A stretch of 64,000 bases of DNA from Nocardioides ochotonae (GTDB lineage: Bacteria > Actinomycetota > Actinomycetes > Propionibacteriales > Nocardioidaceae), in the NCBI RefSeq assembly GCF_011420305.2, contig NZ_CP061769.1:2467001-2531000 (forward strand), in the 5' to 3' direction. Position numbers and translations under genes: made by a program. The notes beneath the pieces were generated by a model, which worked only from the letters and a program-made list of their open reading frames with translations, was not told where the DNA came from and searched no databases. Shown here one piece after another: positions 9,580-17,674 of this stretch (its first letter is position 1; each line of letters opens with the position of its first letter).

Positions 9580-9617
9580 GTTACATGCCGGAAACACACC
9601 GGGTACCGTCTGGAAAC
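9580..9617 (+). promoter_or_regulatory. GlnR operator (two a/b-site pairs) upstream of glnA
   Basis: Four 5-bp boxes with exact 6-bp spacing: GTTAC (9580-9584), GAAAC (9591-9595), GGTAC (9602-9606) and GAAAC (9613-9617). This matches, in every fixed position, the actinobacterial GlnR consensus gTnAC-n6-GAAAC-n6-GTnAC-n6-GAAAC. It lies 106 bp before the glnA start codon, within the intergenic region shared with the divergent RDD gene. GlnR is the global nitrogen regulator in Streptomyces and mycobacteria, so nitrogen control of glnA is the likely role. Confidence 0.85.
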
Positions 9618-9722
9618 TGGCCCACGACAGATTGTGGGCACTAGGCCGGAGCAACGGGGCCCCGCGCCGCCCGGCTTTTTCCCACATGCCGGCTGCGTAC
9701 TCGGTGCAGCCAAGGAGGATGA

Positions 9723-11141
9723 ATGTTCCAGAACAGCGACGAGCTGCTCAAGTACATCAAGGACGAGGGCGTCGAGATGATCGACGTCCGCTTCTGCGAC
9801 TTGCCCGGCATCATGCAGCACTTCACCGTGCCGGCGTCGTCCTTCGACCAGTCGGTCTTCGATGACGGTCTCGGCTTCGACGGCTCCTCGATCCGCGGTT
9901 TCCAGGCCATCAACGAGTCGGACATGTCGCTGTTCCCCGACGTGACCACCGCATACCTGGACCCGTTCCGCACCGCGAAGACGCTGGTCGTGAACTTCTT
10001 CATCCACGACCCGATCACCGGTGAGGCCTACTCCCGCGACCCGCGCAACATCGCCCGCAAGGCGCTGGCCTACCTGGACACCACGGGTATCGCGGACACC
10101 GCGTTCTTCGCCCCCGAGGCGGAGTTCTACATCTTCGACAACGTGCGTTACTCCACGGGTGTCAACGAGAGCTACTACCACATCGACTCCGTCGAGGGCT
10201 GGTGGAACTCGGGCAAGGAGGGCGACAACCTGGGCTACAAGACGCGCCTCAAGGGCGGGTACTTCCCGGTTGCGCCGTACGACCACTACACCGACCTGCG
10301 CGACGTGATGGTCAAGAACCTCGAGGCCTCGGGCCTGCAGGTCGAGCGCGCTCACCACGAGGTCGGCACCGCGGGTCAGGCGGAGATCAACTACCGCTTC
10401 GACACGCTGCTCAAGGCCGCGGACGACGTGATGAAGTTCAAGTACATCATCAAGAACACCGCCTGGGAGGCCGGCAAGTCGGTCACCTTCATGCCGAAGC
10501 CGATCTTCGGTGACAACGGCTCGGGCATGCACGTGCACCAGTCGCTGTGGAAGGGCGGCGAGCCGCTGTTCTACGACGAGACCGGGTACGGCGGCCTCTC
10601 GGACATGGCCCGCTGGTACATCGGCGGCATCCTCAAGCACGCCCCGTCGCTGCTGGCCTTCACCAACCCGACGGTGAACTCCTACCACCGCCTGGTGCCG
10701 GGCTTCGAGGCGCCGATCTCGCTGGTGTACTCCTCGCGCAACCGCTCCGCCTCGATCCGGATCCCGCTCACGGGCTCCAACCCGAAGGCCAAGCGCGTCG
10801 AGACCCGCTTCCCCGACCCGTCGGCGAACCCCTACCTCGCGTTCTCCGCGCTGATGCTCGCCGGCATCGACGGCGTGAAGAACAAGATCGAGCCGGCCTC
10901 GCCGATCGACAAGGACATCTACGAGCTCCCGCCGGAGGAGATGGCCGAGATCGACCAGGTCCCGACCTCGCTCGGTGCCGTGCTCGACGCGCTCGAGGAC
11001 GACCACGACTACCTGACCGTCGGCAACGTCTTCACGCCCGACCTGATCGAGACGTGGATCGACTACAAGCGCACCAACGAGATCGCGCCGGTGCAGCTGC
11101 GTCCGCACCCGCACGAGTTCGAGCTGTACTACGACATCTGA
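9723..11141 (+). CDS. glnA: Glutamine synthetase type I
   Basis: It makes glutamine from glutamate, ammonium and ATP, the entry point of nitrogen assimilation; the enzyme is a cytosolic dodecamer. The 472-residue protein shows class I hallmarks: FDGSSIRGF, the metal-binding [12 protein letters not shown] and the ATP-site stretch. Tyr400 in [10 protein letters not shown] is the adenylylation site of the beta subfamily, so the enzyme is probably also controlled by GlnE. A strong ribosome binding site (AAGGAGGA, 9712-9719) sits just before the ATG. Transcription is probably controlled by GlnR through the operator at 9580-9617, and the gene is followed by a hairpin terminator. Position matches glnA1 of mycobacteria. 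Confidence 0.97.
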   Translation: MFQNSDELLKYIKDEGVEMIDVRFCDLPGIMQHFTVPASSFDQSVFDDGLGFDGSSIRGFQAINESDMSLFPDVTTAYLDPFRTAKTLVVNFFIHDPITGEAYSRDPRNIARKALAYLDTTGIADTAFFAPEAEFYIFDNVRYSTGVNESYYHIDSVEGWWNSGKEGDNLGYKTRLKGGYFPVAPYDHYTDLRDVMVKNLEASGLQVERAHHEVGTAGQAEINYRFDTLLKAADDVMKFKYIIKNTAWEAGKSVTFMPKPIFGDNGSGMHVHQSLWKGGEPLFYDETGYGGLSDMARWYIGGILKHAPSLLAFTNPTVNSYHRLVPGFEAPISLVYSSRNRSASIRIPLTGSNPKAKRVETRFPDPSANPYLAFSALMLAGIDGVKNKIEPASPIDKDIYELPPEEMAEIDQVPTSLGAVLDALEDDHDYLTVGNVFTPDLIETWIDYKRTNEIAPVQLRPHPHEFELYYDI

Positions 11142-11203
11142 TCCGGCGTTGGTCGAGGTGCAAGGGCCGTTTGCCCGAGCCTGAGACCTAGTCCGATCAG
11201 CAC

Positions 11204-11242
11204 GAACGCCGTCGAGCGACCCTTGGTCGCTCGGCGGCGTTC
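11204..11242 (+). terminator. Hairpin terminator after glnA
   Basis: A 17-bp stem (11204-11220 with 11226-11242) containing one G-U wobble, with a 5-nt loop (CCTTG), 62 bp after the glnA stop. A short T-run follows (GCCGTTTC). Confidence 0.75.
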
Positions 11243-11396
11243 GCCGTTTCTCAGCGTTGGCTCTCAACCGTCCGGCGCAGGCCGCGCCTCGCCCGCGCCA
11301 CCGCTCCCCCTGGGCCAGGTCGCATCACGCCTGAGAAGCAGTCGACCGTCCATACCAGTCGCAGATACGACGGCCGAAAGTTAAAGTCGGTCCGTG

Positions 11397-12014
11397 ATGA
11401 CCCAGTCATGGATAGGCGAGTTGATCCTCCTCTGGGACGCGCCGCCCGCACCGAACTGGCTAGGGGACGGAGTCTCCGACGCGGCAACGGAATCACCTGC
11501 TGGCGTCTGGAGCCTCACCTTCTGCGGCACTGAAGTACCTCACCTGATCGCCCGCGCGGCGTCCGCCTGCCAGTCGGCAGCCCGCCAGAAGGCGAAGTTC
11601 ACGATAGTCACCTTCGATGTGGAAGGTCAGGACCAGGAAACCGCCTGGGAGATGCCCGTATCGGACCTGTCCAGGGTGCCCTCGATGGACGTTTCCTCCC
11701 CCGGCGCCACCCTTCCGAGGCGCTGGCTCCTGAGCGTTCATCTGCGGATCCCCCTTCGAGGAGCTGAGACTCTGGCGCGATCCTCGGGGGGTGGGCTGGA
11801 GGTGGACGCTCACTCGGGATGGGTGGTGGCGACCGAGCAAACGGAGGACGCCTTGGTCTGGGCCCGACTGCTTGCGCTCCTCGACAGGGTCGTGGCGGCC
11901 ACATCCCTCGTGTCCAGCGGCACCTTCATCAATGTCTCGGTGCGGATCGAGGACGCCGACCTCGACGAGCGAAAGGTGTTCGACGGGGCGCAGCTGGCAC
12001 CATTCGGTGGCTGA
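11397..12014 (+). CDS. Hypothetical protein of lower GC content
   Basis: A 205-residue reading frame with a protein-like composition (Trp-rich start MTQSWIGELILLWDAP, beta-like TIVTFDVEG, SVHLRIPL and FINVSVRIED). I do not recognise a family. The ATG at 11397 directly follows an in-frame GTG at 11394; either could be used. Codon use is visibly less GC-biased at third positions than in the flanking housekeeping genes, which suggests recent acquisition. It stands alone between the glnA terminator and an empty stretch. A long opposite-strand frame (11493-12314) looks like an Arg/Ser/Pro-rich shadow and was not called. Confidence 0.5.
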   Translation: MTQSWIGELILLWDAPPAPNWLGDGVSDAATESPAGVWSLTFCGTEVPHLIARAASACQSAARQKAKFTIVTFDVEGQDQETAWEMPVSDLSRVPSMDVSSPGATLPRRWLLSVHLRIPLRGAETLARSSGGGLEVDAHSGWVVATEQTEDALVWARLLALLDRVVAATSLVSSGTFINVSVRIEDADLDERKVFDGAQLAPFGG

Positions 12015-12425
12015 GGGCGCGGCCGGCAGCCGGTTCCTCGAGCCACCGTGGCGAGAGACTGCAGCCCAGCACCGAGACCGGACGTGGTCACCCCGCACCG
12101 AGAGGGACGCGGGACACCGGTGGATGCAGCAGGGCCTGATCGACCTTGCGAGCCCGCAGTCCTGACTTGCCGAGACGCAGGCAAGGGCCATTGCGTGGGG
12201 CCGTGGTCCGCCAAGAGCCCGCACGCGGGCCACCCTCGATCGGTGCCACGCACCGGGGTTCGAGCACACGCTGCGGGGCTCGGCGTCGTTCTCCGCGACA
12301 CCTGACCCGGCCACGCTGAATCCGCCCGGGTCGCAGCGAATGCACCGTGCAGCTCGACGAGGTCGATCCAGTCGAGACCATCGTCGAGCCAGCGGTCCCG
12401 CTCGAGCGACGTGAGTGTGTCCGGA
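12015..12425. other. Gene-poor stretch with lower GC
   Basis: About 410 bp between the hypothetical gene at 11397 and the rhodanese gene. No convincing complete gene, hairpin or repeat is visible. The only coding-like part is a short minus-strand fragment at 12311-12424, listed separately. Confidence 0.5.
12311..12424 (-). pseudogene. Possible gene remnant
   Basis: Read on the minus strand, these 38 codons have GC-biased third positions and give a convincingly protein-like sequence (DTLTSLERDRWLDDGLDWID, then LVELHGAFAA), but there is no start codon. The frame is closed upstream by a stop inside the rhodanese gene, and downstream the sequence degrades into Arg/Ser/Pro-rich translation. This looks like a leftover of a broken gene. 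The parent family is not recognisable, and chance coding-like sequence is possible. Confidence 0.25.
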
Positions 12426-12881
12426 TCAGCGGGTCACGATGCGTCCGCCGACAGCCTGCCAGGCGGCGATGCCGCCCGCGAGGTGCTCGGCGGCGGTGAA
12501 GCCGGCCTCGCGCAGCTGCGCGAGCGCCACGCCCGAGCGGTTGCCGCTCGCGCAGTAGACGGCGTACGTCGCCGACGGGTCCAGCTCGGCGACCCGCGCA
12601 GCGAAGTCGGCGTCGCTGGCGTCGAGGTTGACCGCGCCGGGGAGGTGCCCGGCGGCGTACTCCTGCGGCGTGCGCACGTCGAGGACGACGACGTCCCTCC
12701 GCTCGGTCCGCTCCCGGAACTCCTCGACGTCAATGCCGGGGACCGGGTCGGCGGCGGAGGCCGGGGTGGAGGCGGCCGGCGCACCGGCCTCCTCCTCGCT
12801 CGCGGTGCCGCAGGCGACGAGGACCAGCGCGGCGGCGAAGCCGGCGAGCACCGGGCGGGCGCCGGCGATCCGGGTCAGCAC
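12426..12881 (-). CDS. Rhodanese-domain lipoprotein
   Basis: A 151-residue exported single-domain rhodanese. The signal peptide (VLTRIAGARPVLAGFAAALVLVAC) ends in the lipobox LVAC, so the domain is tethered outside the membrane. An Ala/Pro/Glu linker precedes the rhodanese fold, which contains VVVLDVRTPQEYAAGHLPGA and the active-site loop CASGNRSG (Cys is the persulfide carrier). The GTG at 12881 is chosen because it starts the signal peptide; longer frames run into the upstream gene. It lies 5 bp after the zinc-ribbon gene, so both are probably one transcript under the palindrome at 13105-13134. The family moves sulfane sulfur. Confidence 0.85.
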   Translation of the reverse strand: MLTRIAGARPVLAGFAAALVLVACGTASEEEAGAPAASTPASAADPVPGIDVEEFRERTERRDVVVLDVRTPQEYAAGHLPGAVNLDASDADFAARVAELDPSATYAVYCASGNRSGVALAQLREAGFTAAEHLAGGIAAWQAVGGRIVTR

Positions 12882-12886
12882 GGCGG

Positions 12887-13057
12887 TCAGCGTCCCATGA
12901 GCCTGGCGAGGAAGCCGCCCCGGCTCGCGCCCGCCTCGTCGGCGTGGCCGTTGCACCACTGCCCGGCCGGCACCATCGCCTTGACCTGTGCGACGTGCTG
13001 TCCACATCCGCGCCAGGTGGTCTTGCCGCACGTCTTGCAGGTCTTGGGCGAGCACAT
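12887..13057 (-). CDS. Small CxxC zinc-ribbon-like protein
   Basis: A 56-residue protein with a CxxxxCxxC start (MCSPKTCKTCGKTTW), another Cys in GCGQHV and one in QWCNGH. These probably form a zinc or redox site. Similar tiny proteins are widespread in actinobacteria, often as small standalone genes of unknown function. The ATG at 13057 gives the family-like N-terminus; the frame upstream crosses the palindrome and is unlikely to be translated. It is the first gene of a two-gene unit with the rhodanese lipoprotein, which suggests a role in sulfur or metal handling by association only. Confidence 0.75.
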   Translation of the reverse strand: MCSPKTCKTCGKTTWRGCGQHVAQVKAMVPAGQWCNGHADEAGASRGGFLARLMGR

Positions 13058-13104
13058 GGGGTTCTCCTTCGGTTCTGCGCCGCCGAGGGATCCGGCGACT
13101 GCCA

Positions 13105-13134
13105 CGACCTTAACCCCCCGGGGGGTTAAGGTCG
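13105..13134 (-). promoter_or_regulatory. Perfect 30-bp palindrome, CsoR/CstR-like operator candidate
   Basis: Two 15-bp arms with no spacer (half-site CGACCTTAACCCCCC), centred 62 bp upstream of the zinc-ribbon start. A central C-tract/G-tract flanked by A/T is the pattern of operators of the CsoR/RcnR/CstR family of copper, nickel and persulfide sensors. The rhodanese in the downstream unit fits a persulfide-sensing CstR type. No csoR-like gene lies in the window. With no spacer it is less likely to be a simple terminator hairpin. Confidence 0.55.
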
Positions 13135-13245
13135 AGAGGGGGTCGGGTCGGTCCCGCTTCAAGCCGGGCCGTTGGGCCCTACACCCCGTACGTGGCGCGG
13201 GTCACGGTAGGTCGTGCCCTCGGTCCGCACGTGAACGGAGAGTCC

Positions 13246-13518
13246 ATGCCCGCGCCGTACGACCACAGCCCCGTCGACGACCTGGCCGAGCACCTCGTCG
13301 TCGAGTACGCCGGGGGTGTGCCGCCCGGTCAGGTGGTGAGCGCCGTCGAGCGCGCCCATGTCCTGGCCTGCCACTCCGCCGACGCCGGGCCCGCCCGGCT
13401 CGCGCTGTGCGAGTCGATCGCGCGCCGGCTGCTGCACGACCGGATCGTCGCGAACCGCCGTGCGTGGGCCGCCGCACCGCGTTTCCACCCCGCGCGGCTC
13501 CCGAAGCGCGGCACCTGA
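13246..13518 (+). CDS. Small hypothetical protein
   Basis: A 90-residue protein, probably all-helical and soluble (SPVDDLAEHLVVEYAGGVPP, VSAVERAHVLAC, LCESIARRLLHDRIVANR). No membrane segment or recognised domain. The ATG at 13246 has a weak purine stretch (GGAGAG) nearby upstream and avoids a low-complexity extension. It is divergent from the zinc-ribbon/rhodanese unit and convergent with the AceE-like gene. The composition resembles small actinobacterial helical proteins of unknown function. Confidence 0.6.
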   Translation: MPAPYDHSPVDDLAEHLVVEYAGGVPPGQVVSAVERAHVLACHSADAGPARLALCESIARRLLHDRIVANRRAWAAAPRFHPARLPKRGT

Positions 13519-13665
13519 GCGGTCCTCCGGGTGCCGGACTGCACGCCGGCATGGGTCGCGAACGGCGGCGGGCCCGGTGCGCCACAGCTCGGGCTCCGGG
13601 TTGCTCCCCTCCGGGGGGGGATCACCTCGGAGCCCGGCCGAGCCCGGCGACGAGCCAGGTCGCGG

Positions 13666-16002
13666 CTACCGACCGATGAGCCCGAGCGCGGCATCGACGA
13701 TCGAGGTCGTGTCGATCCCGTGGAGCGCGTAGGCGTCCTCGAGGGCCGAGGACTGACCGAAGTCGGTCACGCCCAGGCACTGGATCCGGTCCCCCCGGGC
13801 GGCGGCGAGGAAGGCGAGCGTGTGCGGGTGGCCGTCGAGCACGGTGACCAGCGGCGCCGGGTGCTCGGGCGGCAGCAGGGTGTCGAGGATGCCGCCGCCC
13901 GCGGGCCGGCGGCGGCCTCGTTGTTGGAAGGAGCGGAACACCAGGTCGGCGCTGGTCAGACAGACCACGCCGGTGACGACGCCGAGCCCCTCGAGGAGCG
14001 CCGCCGCAGCCAGCACCTCGGGCATGATCGCGCCCATGCCCACGAGCGTGACCTGCTCGGCGCCGGGCTCGTGCTGCGTGATCCGGTAGCCGCCCGCGAC
14101 GGCGTGCCGGCGACGTCGCTCGAGCAGCGTCGGGTCCTCGGGCAACTGGGCCAGCGCCGGGTCGATCGGGCGGGTGGACAACCGGAAGTACGCCGACGTC
14201 CCGCCCGCGACGCCGACCTGCGACATCGCCCGCAGGAAGGTCCACTCCAGGTCCTGCGCGAACGCCGGCTCCCACGCCACGCACCCCGGCTGCTCCAGCC
14301 CGATCGACGGTGTGGTGATCGACTGGTGTGCGCCGCCTTCGGGAGCCAAGGTGACGCCCGAGGGGGTGCCGACCAGGATCGACTGCCCACCGGCGTACAG
14401 ACCGTAGGACCACGGCTCGAGCGCCCGTGACACGAACGGGTCGTAGAGCGTCGCGATCGGGATCAGTCGTTGGCCCCACCGACTCCAGGTCGCTCCGAGC
14501 TCCCCGAGCAGACCGACGAGGTTGACCTCGGCGATCCCCAGCTCGATGTGGCGGCCAGAGCTGGTCTCCGACCAGCGCAGGAGGCGCTCGCGGTCGTCGG
14601 CGAACCAGTCGGTCCGGTCGGTCACCGACCAGACCCCGGTCTTGTTGATCCAGCCGCCGAGGTTCGTGGACGACGCCACGTCCGGACTGCACGTCACCAC
14701 GTGCTCAGCCATGGCGGGAACGTCGCGTGCGACGTCGGCGAGCAGTCGCCCCAGAGCCGCCTGGGTGGAGATCGGCTTGCGATGGGGCCGACCCAGCGTG
14801 ACGGGGACCTTCAGCGGCGGGGGTGGGGAGACGGCGACCCGCCGCAGCTGGTCCGCCCGCCGGGCGCACAGCCGCGCGGCCGCGGTGCCCTCGTCGAACC
14901 CGCGCCACGGGTCGTCCAAGGTGGTCCCGCTGGCGTCGGCGAGCTGCTGCATCTGCGGCTCGGTCAGCAGCGCGGAGTGGTTGTTGGGGTGGCCCTCGGT
15001 CGGGAGACCACGCCCCTTGACCGTGTAGGCGAAGACGACCGTCGGCCGGTCCTCGTCCACCCCGGCGAAGGTCTCGACCAACAGACCCAGGTCGTGGCCA
15101 CCGAGGTCACGGATTGCAGCAGCAAGCACCTCCGGCTCGAGACCGGTGACGAGCGCCCGCAGCTCCGGCGACCCGCCCTCGGCCAGGAGGCGGTCGGCGA
15201 CCTCGTCGGCGCCGACGCGCAGCATCCGCTGGAACTCCTCGTTCGGCATCCGCTCCAGGCGCACCCGCAGCTCCGCGCCTCCCGGGCGCTCGAAGAGCTC
15301 GCTGATCAGCCGGCCCCACTTCAGGGTCACGACCTGCCACCCGGCGGCGGCGAACATCCCCTGGAGCCGTTCGATCTGGATGTCGGGCACGACCCGGTCC
15401 AGCGACTGGCGGTTGAGGTCGACCACCCACAGCAGCTCACCCATCCGCGCGACCGCCGGGTCGGCGACCGCCTCCCAGATCGCGCCCTCGTCCAGCTCGG
15501 CGTCGCCGAGCAGGCTGATGAAGCGGCCCGCACGCGGCGTGTCCGAGAAGTGCGAGGAGGTGTAGCGATGGGCCATCGCCGCCCAGAGCGAGGCGGTCGC
15601 CCCGATCCCCACCGACCCGGTGGAGAAGTCGACGGTGTCGGGGTCCTTCAAGCGGCTGGGGTAGGACTGCAGCCCGCCCAGGCTTCGCAGGGTCGGGAGG
15701 TACGCGGGGTCCAGGTCACCGAGGAGGTAGTTGACGGCGTGCAGCACCGGAGACGCGTGCGGCTTGACCGACACCCGGTCCTCTGCGGTGAGCTCGTGGA
15801 ACCACAGGGCAACCATGATGTCCACCATCGACGCCGAGGACGCCTGGTGGCCGCCCACCTTGACGCCGGAGGAGTTGGGCCGCTGCCGGTTGGCCGCGTC
15901 CACGATCGCCGTGGACAACCAGAGCACCCGCTGGGAGATCTCCCGCAGGGTCGCCAGGGTCCCCTGCGTCGGGGCCGCTCCCGGGGCGTCGAGCTGGGTC
16001 AC
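13666..16002 (-). CDS. AceE-like thiamine diphosphate-dependent 2-oxoacid dehydrogenase E1/transketolase-like protein
   Basis: A 778-residue protein with the layout of homodimeric pyruvate dehydrogenase E1 (AceE), about 100 residues shorter than E. coli AceE. The ThDP/Mg motif runs from GDAELDEG (about residue 166) to VVDLNRQSLD (Asn about 197). Other AceE-like features are GGLQSYPSRLKDPDTVDF and the active-site His region EGGAHQSITTPSIG. The GTG at 16002 has a good ribosome binding site (GAGAGGA); a GTG at 16029 adds nine residues without one. No E2 or E3 gene is adjacent. It would decarboxylate a 2-oxoacid, pyruvate by default, but could act as a standalone ThDP enzyme. Confidence 0.78.
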   Translation of the reverse strand: MTQLDAPGAAPTQGTLATLREISQRVLWLSTAIVDAANRQRPNSSGVKVGGHQASSASMVDIMVALWFHELTAEDRVSVKPHASPVLHAVNYLLGDLDPAYLPTLRSLGGLQSYPSRLKDPDTVDFSTGSVGIGATASLWAAMAHRYTSSHFSDTPRAGRFISLLGDAELDEGAIWEAVADPAVARMGELLWVVDLNRQSLDRVVPDIQIERLQGMFAAAGWQVVTLKWGRLISELFERPGGAELRVRLERMPNEEFQRMLRVGADEVADRLLAEGGSPELRALVTGLEPEVLAAAIRDLGGHDLGLLVETFAGVDEDRPTVVFAYTVKGRGLPTEGHPNNHSALLTEPQMQQLADASGTTLDDPWRGFDEGTAAARLCARRADQLRRVAVSPPPPLKVPVTLGRPHRKPISTQAALGRLLADVARDVPAMAEHVVTCSPDVASSTNLGGWINKTGVWSVTDRTDWFADDRERLLRWSETSSGRHIELGIAEVNLVGLLGELGATWSRWGQRLIPIATLYDPFVSRALEPWSYGLYAGGQSILVGTPSGVTLAPEGGAHQSITTPSIGLEQPGCVAWEPAFAQDLEWTFLRAMSQVGVAGGTSAYFRLSTRPIDPALAQLPEDPTLLERRRRHAVAGGYRITQHEPGAEQVTLVGMGAIMPEVLAAAALLEGLGVVTGVVCLTSADLVFRSFQQRGRRRPAGGGILDTLLPPEHPAPLVTVLDGHPHTLAFLAAARGDRIQCLGVTDFGQSSALEDAYALHGIDTTSIVDAALGLIGR

Positions 16003-16171
16003 GCGGAGTCCTCTCGGTTCGGCAGGCACGGGAACCCGCCGGCGTGTGACAGCGCACCGGGCAACCGCTCGGCCAACCTACCCTCGAGCCAGGCCACGGT
16101 TGTCGCGATCGCTCGGATCGTCGTGGGCGCGGGCAGAGCGAGACTTGCGACACCCCGGCTAGGTTGGCGTC

Positions 16172-17347
16172 ATGGCGCGGGCGGTGAGCTCCGACGACAC
16201 CTGGGACCTCGTGGTCGTCGGGGCGGGGCCGGCCGGTTCGGTCACCGCGCTCTCGGCGCTGCGGGCGGCGCCGCACCTGCGGGTCCTGCTCCTCGACCGC
16301 GCTGACTTCCCCCGCGACAAGTGCTGCGGCGACGGGATCGCGCCCCACGTCGGCGACGTGCTGCGCGAGGTCGGTGCCGAGTCGGTGACCGCGGGCTGGC
16401 GGCCCGTCGAGGTGTTGCGGCTCTCCCGCGGCGACCACGCTGTCAGCGGCACGATGCAGCGCTCGGTGTGGGTGATCCCCCGCGAGGTCTTCGACGCCCG
16501 CCTGGTCGCGCACGCGGTCGCGGCCGGCGCCGTGCTGCGGCGGCAGCGGGTGCGCGAGGTGGTGGTCGAGGACGGCGCGGCCACCCTCGACGGCGAGATC
16601 CGCGCGCGGGTGGTCGTCGGCGCCGACGGCGCCGAGTCGGTCGTCCGCTCCGCACTCGGGCCCGCACGGGCGCCGCGCCGCGCACTGGCCCTGCGCGGCT
16701 ACGCCCCGACGCTGCCGCAGGGCACCGGTCGCCAGCTCATCCGGTACGGCGAGCGGCGGCAGCCGTCGTACGCCTGGGCCTTCGACCGGGGCGACGGGTG
16801 GTCCAACGTGGGGTACGGCGAGCTCGTCGACCACGACGGCGCACAGCGCCCCACGCGCGCGCTGCTGCTCGACCAGCTCGAGCTGCTGCTCCCCGGCTAC
16901 GTCGAGGGCGGCACCGCCTGGCGCGGCCACCACCTGCCGCTGTCGAGTTGGCGCTGGGACCAGCCTGACGGCCGGGTCCTGCTGGCCGGCGACGCGGCGG
17001 GGCTGGTCAACCCGATGACGGGCGAGGGCATCTTCTACGCCACCCTCACCGGCCTGCTGGCCGGCCGCGCGGCCGCGAGCGCGATCGCCGACGGCTCCCC
17101 CGCGGCGGCCGGCGCTGCCTACCGCTCCGCGGTACGCCGCCGCCTGTCCCGCCACCTGCGGCACACCTGGACCGCCTCCCAGCTCACCCGCCGACCCCGC
17201 GTCGTGCACGCCGGGATCAGCGCGGCGACCCACGACCCGGCCGCCTTCGACGGCCTCGTCGAGCTGGGCCTGGGCGACGGGCGCATCACCGCACGCCTCG
17301 GGCTCGCCCTGGGCCGTTCCCTCCTCACCCACCCCGGGAACCGGTAA
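16172..17347 (+). CDS. Geranylgeranyl reductase-family FAD-dependent oxidoreductase
   Basis: A 391-residue flavoprotein of the group that saturates isoprenoid chains of menaquinone or lipids. The N-terminal FAD site is VVVGAGPAGSV, followed by the family motif KCCGDG (about residues 50-55), the GD motif in VVVGADGAES and the second FAD motif LLAGDAAGLVNPMTGEGI (about residues 272-289). Length fits TIGR02032. The start is the ATG at 16172, divergent from the AceE-like gene across about 170 bp. It ends 12 bp before a convergent small gene. Epoxidase or halogenase-like relatives share the fold, but the KCCGDG and PMTGEGI motifs favour reductase. Confidence 0.88.
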   Translation: MARAVSSDDTWDLVVVGAGPAGSVTALSALRAAPHLRVLLLDRADFPRDKCCGDGIAPHVGDVLREVGAESVTAGWRPVEVLRLSRGDHAVSGTMQRSVWVIPREVFDARLVAHAVAAGAVLRRQRVREVVVEDGAATLDGEIRARVVVGADGAESVVRSALGPARAPRRALALRGYAPTLPQGTGRQLIRYGERRQPSYAWAFDRGDGWSNVGYGELVDHDGAQRPTRALLLDQLELLLPGYVEGGTAWRGHHLPLSSWRWDQPDGRVLLAGDAAGLVNPMTGEGIFYATLTGLLAGRAAASAIADGSPAAAGAAYRSAVRRRLSRHLRHTWTASQLTRRPRVVHAGISAATHDPAAFDGLVELGLGDGRITARLGLALGRSLLTHPGNR

Positions 17348-17359
17348 CGCCCGCGCAGA

Positions 17360-17638
17360 TCACCTCCGCTTCGTCACCCACTCCCGGAATCGGTCGATCT
17401 CGATCTGATACGCAAGGCTCGGGTAGTCACTCCACCGCGGGTTGCCGGGCCACAGCAGCTCGACCTCCACGTCGTTGTCGCGAACCGTGATCGAGTAGAG
17501 CTCCCGCGTGTCGCGACGAGAGCCGACGACCATGCCGGTCACGACGTGGTCACACGTGAGCTCGCTGGTTCCCTCGGCCGACGCGCCCGGCACGAGGAAG
17601 GTGGCCAGCAGGAACTCAGTCGACGAAGCCGCCCGCAT
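17360..17638 (-). CDS. Small hypothetical protein, possibly a 5'-truncated gene
   Basis: A frame of 92 residues ending LAYQIEIDRFREWVTKRR, with one Cys and beta-like stretches (YSITVRDNDVEVELLW). ATG at 17638 and GTG at 17641 are possible starts, but the 12 codons before them, back to the alkylsulfatase stop TGA (17675-17677), also read like protein (ALEVTVPIVMRAASSTEFLL). The frame is the same as that of the sulfatase. It could therefore be a coupled small gene, or the 3' remnant of a gene cut by rearrangement. I do not recognise a family. Confidence 0.45.
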   Translation of the reverse strand: MRAASSTEFLLATFLVPGASAEGTSELTCDHVVTGMVVGSRRDTRELYSITVRDNDVEVELLWPGNPRWSDYPSLAYQIEIDRFREWVTKRR

Positions 17639-17674
17639 CACGATCGGGACCGTGACCTCGAGCGCCGGTCCCGG

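Noticed and set aside
9522..11267. 581-codon frame antisense to glnA
   Set aside because: It is the mirror frame of a highly conserved gene in GC-rich DNA. Composition (Arg/Val/Asp/Gly) is the usual shadow pattern.
11493..12314. Long minus-strand frame (273 codons) over the gene at 11397
   Set aside because: Translation is rich in Arg, Ser, Pro and His without recognisable structure, and the opposite frame is more protein-like.
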